A stretch of DNA of 64,000 nt, taken from NCBI GenBank assembly GCA_026645575.1, contig JAPKMW010000068.1, positions 1 through 64,000 of the forward strand. The letters run 5' to 3'. The notes under the pieces were generated by a model. The model ran no database searches and was not told the origin of the DNA. It was given only the letters and a program-made list of their open reading frames with translations. Each line of letters starts with the position of its first letter. Position 1 is the first letter of the stretch. The translations under genes and the position numbers were made by a program. The stretch comes from Caldilineaceae bacterium. Lineage in GTDB: Bacteria; Chloroflexota; Anaerolineae; Caldilineales; Caldilineaceae. This document shows, piece by piece, positions 33,647 through 44,390 of this stretch.

Positions 33647-33682
33647 GGCTCCTAGCCACCCCTTCGGGGGTGGCTAGGAGCC
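33647..33682. repeat. Hairpin with TTCG loop upstream of purC
   Basis: GGCTCCTAGCCACCCC (33647-33662) pairs perfectly with GGGGTGGCTAGGAGCC (33667-33682) around TTCG, a very stable tetraloop type. It lies 40 bases upstream of the purC start. It could be a leader structure or a plain extragenic repeat. Confidence 0.85.
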
Positions 33683-33872
33683 GAGTAGTTACGTTACAAA
33701 AGCAATTCATTGTCTGTCATCTTACCGGATCGCCACCTGATTAACAACTTTGCCCACAAGTTTTTGCGCGCTGCCCGTAATTACCGGAAATCTGTAAGCA
33801 GTTTGGGCATCCCATCAACTTGATGTACAATGCCATCCAGCAATTTAACCCGACAACGAGATAGAATCCACC

Positions 33873-35732
33873 ATGGCACAACCTGACTTGCGCGTTGACA
33901 GTCTGGTTCTTTACAAGAATCGACCGGCGCGTGTAACCACAACTGGCGATAAAAAAATCGATATTCAAACTGAAACCGGCCCTGTAAGTGTGCGTCCCAA
34001 GGATGTCACCTTGCTCCATCCTGGTCCCCTGCGCGCCCTGAGTGAATTGCGCCCCCTCCAAGGCGAAGTGCTGGCCGCTTGGGAGCTATTAGCCGGCGCC
34101 ACCACTTCGGTTGCTGAACTGGCCGAACTGGCCTTTGGCAGCTATACACCACAAAGCGCCTGGGCAGCCTGGCAATTGGTGGAGGATGGCCTCTACTTCA
34201 ACGGCGAACCGGACGCCATCACGGTTCACGACGCCGCCAAAGTGGCAACTATCCAGGCCCAGCGCGACGCCAAAGCCGCCGAAGAACGCGCCTGGCAAGC
34301 CTGTTTGACGCGGTTGAAAGCCAATACCTACGCGCCCGAAGATGAACGTTATTTAGGCGACGTCGTCGCCGTGGCGCTGGAACAACGGGAACAGAGCCGG
34401 GTGCTGCGCGCCCTGGGGCAGAGTGAAAACCGGGAACAGGCCCACACCTTGCTCCTCAATATCGGCTATTGGGATGAAACCTTCAACCCCTATCCTCAGC
34501 GGCTGGGCGCGCCGATTGGGCAACCGCTCTTTCCCTTACCCGCGCTGCCGGATGAACCCCGGCGTGATCTCACCCATCTCCCCGCCTTTGCCATTGATGA
34601 CGCTGACGCCACCGACCCCGACGATGCCATCAGTTGGGAGAATGGTCGCCTCTGGGTGCATGTAGCCGATGTCGCCGCCCTAGCGCCACCCGGTAGCCCG
34701 ATGGACGAAGAGGCGCGGGCGCGCGGCACCAACCTCTATCTCCCCGAAGGGACGATTCACATGCTGCCCATTGCGGCGACAGCAGTGCTGGGTCTTGGAC
34801 TACACGAAATATCACCAGCGCTCTCCTTTGGCATTGACTTTGCCGAGGATGGGACCGTGGCGCAGGTGGAGATCACCCCCAGTTGGGTGCAGGTCACGCG
34901 GCTCAGCTATGACGAAGCGGAGAGCCGGCTGGCCGAAGCACCCTTTGATCAGCTTTATGCCTTGGCAGAACGCACCGTCACCCGCCGCTGGGCCAATGGC
35001 GCCATTGAACTGGAGTTGCCCGAAGTCAAGGTGCGCATCGTCGAGGGAGAGGTGATGATCAAGCCGTTACCGCCCTTGCGTAGCCGTACACTCGTGCGGG
35101 AAGCGATGTTACTAACTGGTGAAGCCGTGGCGCGCTATGCCCTCGACCACACGCTGCCGATCCCCTTTACGACACAAGAGGCCAGCGATGAAGCGCGTGC
35201 CCAAACGCCCAAGACGCTTGCCGACATGTTTGCCCTGCGCCGGTTGCTAAAGCCCAGTCAGCAGAAGAGCGCCCCCAGCCCTCATGCCGGGTTGGGCATG
35301 GCGCTATACTGCCAGGTCACCAGTCCGCTGCGCCGCTACACCGACCTACTGATTCATCAACAACTGCGCGCCCATTTGCGGCGCGCCGCAGTCGGCAGTG
35401 ATGAGCAACCAGCCGACGCCAGCCCCTTGGATGCGCAGACGATGATGGAACGGTCCGCCGAGGCAAGCAACAGTGCGCGCGCGTTGCGGACGGTGGAACG
35501 GCTCTCAAATCAACACTGGAAGCTGGTCCATTTGCGGCGCAATCCGGCGTGGACCGGCGAGGGAATTGTCGTGGAAAAGAATGGCGCCCGTAATCTCGTC
35601 CTCCTCCCCGAATTGGATCTGGAGACTGAGATTTACGGGCGCCCGGATCTGACGCTTGATAGCGTTCTTCCCCTGACCGTGAGCGAAGTCAACTTGCCCC
35701 AGTTGGAAGCCCGCTTTCAGATTGTGCGATGA
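33873..35732 (+). CDS. RNase II/R-family 3'-5' exoribonuclease
   Basis: A 619-residue RNB-domain exonuclease that degrades RNA from the 3' end. The catalytic block FAIDDADATDPDDAIS (about 244-259) has the Asp cluster that binds the metal ions. Downstream are HVADVAALAPPGSPMDEEAR, ARGTNLYLPEGTIHMLP, and Y-CQVTSPLRRYTDLLIHQQLR near 490-510, all typical. The N-terminal 230 residues hold a small beta domain (RVDSLVLYKNRPARVTTTGD) and a helical region rather than classical cold-shock domains. The C-terminal S1 domain is short or degenerate. It resembles the cyanobacterial/chloroplast type of RNase II more than RNase R, whose usual length is over 700. Confidence 0.88.
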   Translation: MAQPDLRVDSLVLYKNRPARVTTTGDKKIDIQTETGPVSVRPKDVTLLHPGPLRALSELRPLQGEVLAAWELLAGATTSVAELAELAFGSYTPQSAWAAWQLVEDGLYFNGEPDAITVHDAAKVATIQAQRDAKAAEERAWQACLTRLKANTYAPEDERYLGDVVAVALEQREQSRVLRALGQSENREQAHTLLLNIGYWDETFNPYPQRLGAPIGQPLFPLPALPDEPRRDLTHLPAFAIDDADATDPDDAISWENGRLWVHVADVAALAPPGSPMDEEARARGTNLYLPEGTIHMLPIAATAVLGLGLHEISPALSFGIDFAEDGTVAQVEITPSWVQVTRLSYDEAESRLAEAPFDQLYALAERTVTRRWANGAIELELPEVKVRIVEGEVMIKPLPPLRSRTLVREAMLLTGEAVARYALDHTLPIPFTTQEASDEARAQTPKTLADMFALRRLLKPSQQKSAPSPHAGLGMALYCQVTSPLRRYTDLLIHQQLRAHLRRAAVGSDEQPADASPLDAQTMMERSAEASNSARALRTVERLSNQHWKLVHLRRNPAWTGEGIVVEKNGARNLVLLPELDLETEIYGRPDLTLDSVLPLTVSEVNLPQLEARFQIVR

Positions 35733-35735
35733 TTT

Positions 35736-35805
35736 GTAGGGGCGTCCCCTTGCGGGCGCCCCTGGCGTTACGGAAAACGGGGCGCCCGCAAGGGGACGCC
35801 CCTAC
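35736..35805. repeat. Family A hairpin, long perfect copy
   Basis: GTAGGGGCGTCCCCTTGCGG and following bases (arm 35736-35762) pair with 35779-35805 around a 16-base loop. It starts 3 bases after the RNase stop and ends 3 bases before the stop of the convergent gene, so it probably terminates both. Confidence 0.9.
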
Positions 35806-35808
35806 GGT

Positions 35809-38637
35809 TTATTTTGTCCGAATCAGCGGCAAGAAGGAGCGGATTGCGCCCGGCTCCGTGTTTGGTTCCAGACCGGTGCCGGTTTGGAAGATGCCGGCGT
35901 CCCAGCGTAGATCGGTGACAAAGCTGGGCAGGGCAAAGACGGCGGTGCGTTTGGTGTTCGGGTCGATGTCGCTATCCTTCTCATCGTCCGCCCCAGCGTT
36001 CTGCGGGCTGATAGTGAAGTTGGGCGGGATGACAAACTCAATATAGTAGTTGCCCGGATCAACCCCAGAGAAGAGATATTTGCCGTCAGAACCGGTTTGT
36101 GTCGTTCTGACCAGTGTGTTGGTATCAGCATTAAAGAGTCGCACCGTCACACCGGGGAAGCCATTCTCGCCGGCATCCTGAATCCCATTCTTGTTGAGAT
36201 CAAACCAGACAAAATCACCCACGTTGGCCGAAGCGGTAGAGGTAAGACCCACCAGCCCAGCATCCCAATTCAGGTCCTCCTCACCGGAGTCAAGTACAAA
36301 GGATTCGGTCTTCTGCGCTTCGCCACGCGGATCAGTGAGGTTGGGGTCGGCAACCGGATCGCTGTCGATCTCATCATTATTGCCCACGTTCGGCAGCGTC
36401 CAAACACCTTCGGGGAAGGGATTGATAAAGACGATGTAATACTCGCCTGGCGGTAGATTGGTAAAGAGATAGTAGCCGCCATTGCTGGTCACAGTCTCGC
36501 TGATCAAGGTGTTGGTCGTGGCATCATAGAGTTGGACAATAATCCCATCAATGCCAATTTCCCCTGCATCTTGGATACCATCTCCCCCCGCGATCTCGGT
36601 AGGCGTCGCGCCATCGGGATCAATATCGCCAAAGACGCGGTTGCCGACCGAAGCCGGTCTATAGCCGAAGTAGTGGCTCGGATCCTTGCTGGTCACCGGC
36701 GGGCCAACCGGCGGCGTCCCAACCACTGTGCCAATATTTGCGTACTGGCCTTCCACTGCCACGCCGGCGCCAGTGCAGGTCATGCTCTCCTGCGCCAGGA
36801 GGACACTCTTAGGACAGGTGACAACCACCCCTTTGTCATCGGTGACGTTGACCTGGGAGAGGGTGACATTGCCGGTGTTGGTCACAATATAGGTCCAGGT
36901 GACGGCGCCGTCAATTGGGATCTTTGGCCCGGTGGGGGTGTCGGCATCTTCGCCATTGGTATACTTCTTGATCACAATGGCCGGCGCGGCGCCAAAGTAG
37001 TGGCTGGGATCGCGATCAGTTACTGGCGGGCCACCGTTTGGCGGGGTGCCAACCACGGTACCCATATTCGCATATTGACCGGCAACTGCCACACCATTGC
37101 CAGTACAAGTCATGCTTTCGGCAGGAATCAAGACTGTTTTTGGACAGGAAACGATAACGCCCTGATCATCCGTCACGGTGACATTGGTGAGGGTCGCTAC
37201 ACCGGTATTGACAACAACATAAGTCCAGGTAACCGGGTTGTTTACCAAGATGAACGGACCGGTCGGTGTATCCGCATCTTCGCCGTTGGTCGCTTTTTCA
37301 ATGTCAATGGCAGGCGGCAGGCTATTGCAATAGTGGCTGGGGTCACTATCCGTGATCGGTGTGCCGCCGGACATGGGAGTGCCAATCACTGTGCCAATAT
37401 TTTCATAAGTTGGCCCTGTCACAGTTGTTTGGCCTTTACCGCACCCCTGAACAATCGTCACACCCGTGGCGGTGGCGAGGTCAAGCGCTGTACCCGTTGC
37501 CTGATAGATCCAGGTTTCACCAGGGGCCAGCACATCATCCATGTTACCGAGCCGTTGCACAATTTGCGTAACCGGCCCGACGAGATCATCCGTTACCGCA
37601 ATCTCACTTTCGACAAAGGGCAATGTGCCAATGTTAGAGACACGATAGGTCCAGGTCACGGGGGCGCCGGGGGTAATCACCGGGACATCCGTTCCATTCG
37701 GATCGTCAGCATCAAAGCCATTCGTCCACTTTTCAAGTTCAAGCTGTGGTGCTGGCGTTCGCAAAGTCAAGCCCGCTGCCAACCAAGTTAACGACGAAGG
37801 CAAATTACCGGTGTTGAGATCATCACGCGAGAAGAGTTGCACCGTAAGCGCGGTTACGCCGGCGGGAACGGTGACACTATTGGATTTGGTGTCCCACTCT
37901 TCGCCATCCCAACTATTCAATTCATTGGAAAAGATGGTTTTCTGGCCGGCAACAATGATTTCCAGTGACTCCGGTCGCGCGCCGCCGCCGGAAGTTGTGC
38001 CGGCGACACTGGAAGCAAAGAGCGTCAGGGTCGCCATGCGATCAACCGGCGCAGCAGGGAAGGTAAAGGTTTGGAGTACCGTCGATCGTTGTGGCTCTTG
38101 GAAAAAGGCAAAGGCCAGATCCAAACCATCGCGCAGGTCAACATGGGCAGCGCCCGAACCGTCTTCATAGATGACCAATAAACCGGCGCCATTTGTAATT
38201 TTACTGTAGACAATATCGTCAACCGTCAGCACATTATATCCGGGCTTAATCAGGTTGAGGTTGGTAATATCGGCTCGAAAAGCGGAGCTATAGGTGCCAC
38301 TGAAAAAGAAGGTCGGCCCACCAATGAGCGTGCCATTGACAATCATAGACCCGTTTAACCGCGCCGTATTATCACCAGCGACATTTGTTTGCATCTGCCC
38401 TTCCCAATAGAGCAGGACTTGTTTGATTGTCACATTGGGTGGCAGAGTTAGATCAATCATCCCCTCACCATCCATCAACCCTGTCCCGGCAGCGATAAGG
38501 GCTGAACCGGAAGCAATGGCAATGGATGGTGGGCCTAATGTTTCAGTGCCATCAGCCTTTGCCCTCGGATGGGGCAGCAACAGCAACAATGCCAAAATCA
38601 TGAACAGCATTAGCATGCGCACGCGAACTTTTTGCAT
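35809..38637 (-). CDS. Secreted DUF11/SdrD-B-type surface protein with LPLI tail
   Basis: A 942-residue exported protein. The ATG at 38637 follows AGGAG, and a signal peptide of about 29 residues ends in RAKADG. Residues about 30-290 form a beta-rich domain of the DUF3344-like type (QVLLYWEGQM, VNGTLIGGP). Three repeats of the DUF11/DUF7507 conserved-repeat type follow at about 297, 442 and 550, each with TWTY, TDD and GTVVGTP, separated by DPSHY. Two SdrD B-like domains are at about 662-790 and 802-925 (VGNRVFGDID, VGDFVWFDLNKNGIQDAGEN, PGVTVRLFN, PPGEYYIVF). It ends in SFLPLIRTK, a variant of the LPLI tail. Likely a stalk-like surface adhesin. Confidence 0.85.
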   Translation of the reverse strand: MQKVRVRMLMLFMILALLLLLPHPRAKADGTETLGPPSIAIASGSALIAAGTGLMDGEGMIDLTLPPNVTIKQVLLYWEGQMQTNVAGDNTARLNGSMIVNGTLIGGPTFFFSGTYSSAFRADITNLNLIKPGYNVLTVDDIVYSKITNGAGLLVIYEDGSGAAHVDLRDGLDLAFAFFQEPQRSTVLQTFTFPAAPVDRMATLTLFASSVAGTTSGGGARPESLEIIVAGQKTIFSNELNSWDGEEWDTKSNSVTVPAGVTALTVQLFSRDDLNTGNLPSSLTWLAAGLTLRTPAPQLELEKWTNGFDADDPNGTDVPVITPGAPVTWTYRVSNIGTLPFVESEIAVTDDLVGPVTQIVQRLGNMDDVLAPGETWIYQATGTALDLATATGVTIVQGCGKGQTTVTGPTYENIGTVIGTPMSGGTPITDSDPSHYCNSLPPAIDIEKATNGEDADTPTGPFILVNNPVTWTYVVVNTGVATLTNVTVTDDQGVIVSCPKTVLIPAESMTCTGNGVAVAGQYANMGTVVGTPPNGGPPVTDRDPSHYFGAAPAIVIKKYTNGEDADTPTGPKIPIDGAVTWTYIVTNTGNVTLSQVNVTDDKGVVVTCPKSVLLAQESMTCTGAGVAVEGQYANIGTVVGTPPVGPPVTSKDPSHYFGYRPASVGNRVFGDIDPDGATPTEIAGGDGIQDAGEIGIDGIIVQLYDATTNTLISETVTSNGGYYLFTNLPPGEYYIVFINPFPEGVWTLPNVGNNDEIDSDPVADPNLTDPRGEAQKTESFVLDSGEEDLNWDAGLVGLTSTASANVGDFVWFDLNKNGIQDAGENGFPGVTVRLFNADTNTLVRTTQTGSDGKYLFSGVDPGNYYIEFVIPPNFTISPQNAGADDEKDSDIDPNTKRTAVFALPSFVTDLRWDAGIFQTGTGLEPNTEPGAIRSFLPLIRTK

Positions 38638-39123
38638 CGTCTTTTCTCCTGTAAGATGCAGTAATGAGTGGTAGTGGAGCCTAGGGTGCTTATTCAGTGA
38701 GTCTTGTCATCTCCTTGTCAACTTCTTGTCAACTCTTGGGATTTGCCAATAAACTGGATAGCCAATACACCCAAAGCTCTGTTAATAAACGAAAAACGCT
38801 AGAAAATTGCCAAATTACTACTACTTTTATCACAATGAAGGAGTACAGAAAATAGAGTAAAAGTACTATAAATATAGCACACTATCCCTACAAGAACCAT
38901 GACTAAATGCTGACAATCTTATTAACACTTTTTATTTCTGTCAATAGAACAACCATACTACTTCACTTTGTTGTAATTAAAAAGTGGTTGTGGCTGTTGA
39001 CAACAGCCACAACCACTTTGGTTCCTCATCGACAAAGACGTTACGGGTCAAACCCACTTCTCAATATATTAGGACATAGTAGGACTTCTGCGCTTTGCGT
39101 AAGTCCCAATATCTTTAGATAGC
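38638..39123. other. Intergenic region with one perfect palindrome
   Basis: AT-rich sequence between the surface protein (transcribed leftward) and the end of ppsA. Except for the palindrome at 38981-39019 nothing recognisable was found. The sequence TAGGACTTCTGCG...GCGTAAGTCC at about 39080-39110 could be the scar of an insertion sequence, but no partner end was found. Confidence 0.5.
38981..39019. terminator. Perfect palindrome, probable ppsA terminator
   Basis: AAAGTGGTTGTGGCTGTTG (38981-38999) and CAACAGCCACAACCACTTT (39001-39019) are exact complements around one A. It lies about 105 bases downstream of the ppsA stop. Confidence 0.65.
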
Positions 39124-41529
<2,406 letters not shown>

Positions 41530-41550
41530 AGAATACCTCCTTGTATTCTC

Positions 41551-41637
41551 AGTAGTCCATAGTCGCTTGGTCGCGTAGTCCAGAGTCCGTAGTCCACAGT
41601 CCAGGGTCCGTAGTCCAGAGTCCGTAGTCCAGAGTCC
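41551..41637. repeat. Degenerate tandem repeats of GTAGTCCAGAGTCC
   Basis: Exact 14-mers at 41575-41588, 41610-41623 and 41624-41637, with related GTAGTCCACAGTCCAGGGTC between and weaker copies from 41551. They lie 20-110 bases upstream of the ppsA ATG on its promoter side. Confidence 0.9.
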
Positions 41638-41906
41638 ATTGATGAGGCTAGGCGGCGTTGCGATCTACGGTTGCTTGATTGCGTGCGTTATTTAGTTTTC
41701 AGTAGACCACAACGTAGGCAGCGCGCCAAAACAACTGGCTAGCTCTACCGGTTAGCCATGATCTACTGAGTGTAGCGGCCTCCCCGTTGAAACCGCTACC
41801 CATAGCATACTGCTCGTTGATGTGAATGACGCTCCCCAAGTGGGGAGTTTGTTCCCTGGTTAACTGGGGGGTGAATGTCGTAAAAGCTTTGGTTCAGATG
41901 AAACTC

Positions 41907-41976
41907 GTCCCGTAGGGACGCATGAGTTTAGGGACCATCATTTTCTCATCCCTAAACTCAAACGTCCCTACGGGAC
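41907..41976. repeat. Family B hairpin element
   Basis: GTCCCGTAGGGACG (41907-41920) then ATGAGTTTAGGGA, mirrored by TCCCTAAACTCA and CGTCCCTACGGGAC (41963-41976). The outer 14-mer is itself nearly palindromic. Near-identical to 50840-50910. Confidence 0.9.
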
Positions 41977-42031
41977 AAAAGTACCTAGTGATTAGCATGA
42001 ACCACGCTAGTAAGGCTTCGTTGATCAAACA

Positions 42032-43066
42032 CTACTCGCGACCGACGACGCGATTGCCGTCGAGACGAAGGGCGCCGGGGAGGAATTGTTCGATGACCCA
42101 GGCGTTGGTGGTGATGTGGCCGGTGGTCTGGGCAAAGGTGTAGTGGCCGCCAAAAAGGGCGACCCAGACCATGAGGTTATCGGCCGTGTGGACATCCACG
42201 GTGCCGGCGGCGACCACTTCGGTTTGCAAGGCGGTGGCGGCTTCTTTGCCCACTTGTTCCGAGGATTTGTCCCGTTCGCCCAAAGCGTCGGCGCCTAAGC
42301 GGGTGTGGGCAAATTCGGCAATCGCCGTCACCGAAGAGCCGGGCGAGCGGGCATCGACATACTGCATCGCACTTTCTGGCAACGGTTTGGAAAAGATGCT
42401 GGTAAAGGCGGCGGCTTGACGCGTGGCCACCCGTTTTTCCCGCAACTGTTTGCCGGCAATCGATAGCACGCGCACCCGTTGCAACGGGCCACGTTCCGGT
42501 AATGCCAGGGGTGGAAAGCTCGTAACTTGCTTGCGCCAGCCGACCTGGTCAAAATGGGGCGTCACAGCCACCCGCACCCGTCCGCCACCGACGGGGTAAA
42601 AGCCATGTTGTTCAATGGTCAGGCTCAGTTCGGCGGCATAGGGGCGGAGAAAGGGCAACAACACCGCTTCCCAGAACTGGATGGTCATGGCGCCACGTAC
42701 ATCGGTGCCGCCGGTGACGGTAAAGGTGAGCGGCTTGCCTAGAAAGCAGGCCAGCGGTAACAAGGTTTGCAGAAAAAGGGGAATGGCGCCGGCCGTACCA
42801 ATGTCGAATTGATAGGTGCCGCCCGCCAGTGGCGCCGGCGTAAAGCTGAGTTGGAAGGAACCGGCGGATGCACCTGCCACCGCCACTGGCCCCATCTGCT
42901 GTAAGGCTTGGATGATATGCAGATGTTGCGGCTTTAGCCCCGGATTGGGGCGACCGGCGCGAATCTTTTCGATCTGAAAGGGTTGGTCGGTTAAGAGACT
43001 GAGCAGCAGTGCCGTGCGCAGAATCTGCCCGCCCCCTTCCCCATAGGCGCCATCTAGAATGATCAT
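42032..43066 (-). CDS. rtcA: RNA 3'-terminal phosphate cyclase
   Basis: A 344-residue RtcA, which converts RNA 3'-phosphate to a 2',3'-cyclic phosphate using ATP and a covalent AMP-His intermediate. Signature blocks: DGAYGEGGGQILRTAL at the N-terminus, RPNPGLKPQHL, then GGTDVRGAMTIQF and FYPVGGG. Near the C-terminus TGHITTNAWVIEQFL holds the expected nucleophilic His. GAGGAGAAG precedes the ATG, lying in the 9-base gap after the DUF1275 gene, so the two are co-transcribed. No rtcB or rtcR is visible nearby. Confidence 0.94.
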   Translation of the reverse strand: MIILDGAYGEGGGQILRTALLLSLLTDQPFQIEKIRAGRPNPGLKPQHLHIIQALQQMGPVAVAGASAGSFQLSFTPAPLAGGTYQFDIGTAGAIPLFLQTLLPLACFLGKPLTFTVTGGTDVRGAMTIQFWEAVLLPFLRPYAAELSLTIEQHGFYPVGGGRVRVAVTPHFDQVGWRKQVTSFPPLALPERGPLQRVRVLSIAGKQLREKRVATRQAAAFTSIFSKPLPESAMQYVDARSPGSSVTAIAEFAHTRLGADALGERDKSSEQVGKEAATALQTEVVAAGTVDVHTADNLMVWVALFGGHYTFAQTTGHITTNAWVIEQFLPGALRLDGNRVVGRE

Positions 43067-43075
43067 CGCTTCTCC

Positions 43076-43807
43076 TCAATCACCGGTTTCGACGCGCCGC
43101 CGGTGCGCCGGCAACTTTAGATAGTCACGCCCAGACGAGGGTGTACGCAAATGCTTCTGGGCAAGGTAGAGAAAGTACGCAATGCCGGTCACCAAAGTCA
43201 GGGTAGCCGGGGCCAGAATGGCGCCAAAGGCAAAGGTGCGAAAGAGTGCCGTCCCAATCATCGCGCCACTGTAAAAGTGGACAAAAATAATGCTCAACAG
43301 CAGAAATTGACGACTGTCCACATGCCGTCGCGCCAGAAAATTACCAACGATTGACCCCAAATCCGAGACAACCCCGGTCATGTGCGTCGTGCGGATGGCG
43401 TTGCCGCTATAGGTGGCCACCATTGCATTTTGCAGGCCGCAAGCGGCCGAGGCAAAAAGTTCGCCCTCTTGAATATTATGGGTAAATAAATAGTAGGAAA
43501 GTAGGAGCAATCCACTTTCCAGAATTAAGGCCAACCCATAGCGACGCCCCAAGCGAAGATGTTCATTGCCAATGACAACCCCACTAATGATTGCGCCCGC
43601 GCCAAAAGCCATAATCAAACCAGTGCTGAGAAAGTAGCCGGTAAAATCACCGGAAGCAATGGCAATGGCGCTTTTGGTAACAGTGCCGGTCACATGGGTG
43701 ACGGCATTATGCGAAAAGCCAGAGAACGCAACCGCATTGATCAACCCTGCCGAAAGCGCCAGCACCGCTGCGCCCACCCAAATCCAACCAGGAAGTTGTC
43801 GAATCAT
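43076..43807 (-). CDS. DUF1275 (YoaK-type) membrane protein
   Basis: A 243-residue integral membrane protein with six likely helices, matching DUF1275: an N-terminal GLINAVAFSGFSHNAVTHVT, then GTVTKSA, then CGLQNAMVATYSGNAIRTTH followed by MTGVVSDLG, which is the family's most conserved block. The tail is basic and cytosolic (SSGRDYLKLPAHRRR). The family's function is unknown; transport has been proposed. It lies 9 bases upstream of rtcA. No clear ribosome site precedes its ATG. Confidence 0.88.
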   Translation of the reverse strand: MIRQLPGWIWVGAAVLALSAGLINAVAFSGFSHNAVTHVTGTVTKSAIAIASGDFTGYFLSTGLIMAFGAGAIISGVVIGNEHLRLGRRYGLALILESGLLLLSYYLFTHNIQEGELFASAACGLQNAMVATYSGNAIRTTHMTGVVSDLGSIVGNFLARRHVDSRQFLLLSIIFVHFYSGAMIGTALFRTFAFGAILAPATLTLVTGIAYFLYLAQKHLRTPSSGRDYLKLPAHRRRVETGD

Positions 43808-44390
43808 GAGTACAAATTTCTATACGGTCTTGCCGACAGATCGTTCATCCCTGTCGGTAAAAAAAGCGCCCGCATTGCAAGGTAACGATCGTTGGTGAGC
43901 GCAGCTTGATGCGTTGATTGTAACATAAGTTACAAGAGTGTCAAAGTTGTTGATTTCGGGTATTCTGGGGGAGTGCGTGGTACGGCGCAAGCATGGTTGT
44001 AATTCGTTGTCTACTGGTGAGCCGTGCGGCGCGCTTATTTGCTCCATTTATCACAATTGTGCATATTGTTCACTACTGGTTAACCAGTTTTGTAGATTGT
44101 CTCTAATGCAGGCCAAAACCTTTAGGCGTATGCTGAAGACGCAGCATGGCGCCACTGTGCAAATCACCCAATCCATCGAACAATAGACAAGGAGCTTTTG
44201 ATTTGATGCCGTTGCAGCGGTTTATGTAGAAACAAAAGTTAGCGTTTACGTCAGGTGAATAGTCGGGCCGCTATTTGCCCCATCGCAAGATGGTAGGTGC
44301 AGGACGGACAGCAATGTACGATTTGCACAAAGGGTCGCTTTGATGTTATTTCAATCAAGCGAGGGTAAAGAAGGGAAATAGGAACAGAAT
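43808..44390. other. Intergenic region upstream of amt
   Basis: About 580 bases between divergent genes with no recognised protein or RNA. A frame at 43938-44186 (82 codons, Cys-rich) has no family resemblance and no ribosome site. This spacer should contain the promoter for the nitrogen genes; no certain NtrC or GlnR-type site was found. Confidence 0.5.

Larger units (their letters stand above)
41530..42031. other. Intergenic region with two repeat types
   Basis: About 500 bases upstream of ppsA, containing the AGTCC tandem repeats (41551-41637) and a family B hairpin (41907-41976). No gene was recognised between them. Confidence 0.6.

Noticed and set aside
36532..37791. A 419-codon plus-strand open frame
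   Set aside because: It lies wholly antisense to the repeated DUF11-like domains of the surface protein. Its Asn/Gly-rich sequence follows from the repeats, and no ribosome site or family match supports it.
38638..39123. Insertion-sequence remnant near 39080-39110
   Set aside because: A short inverted match (GGACTT...AAGTCC) exists, but no transposase frame or second terminus was seen.
43938..44186. 82-codon Cys-rich frame upstream of amt
   Set aside because: No ribosome site, no family resemblance, ordinary intergenic composition.
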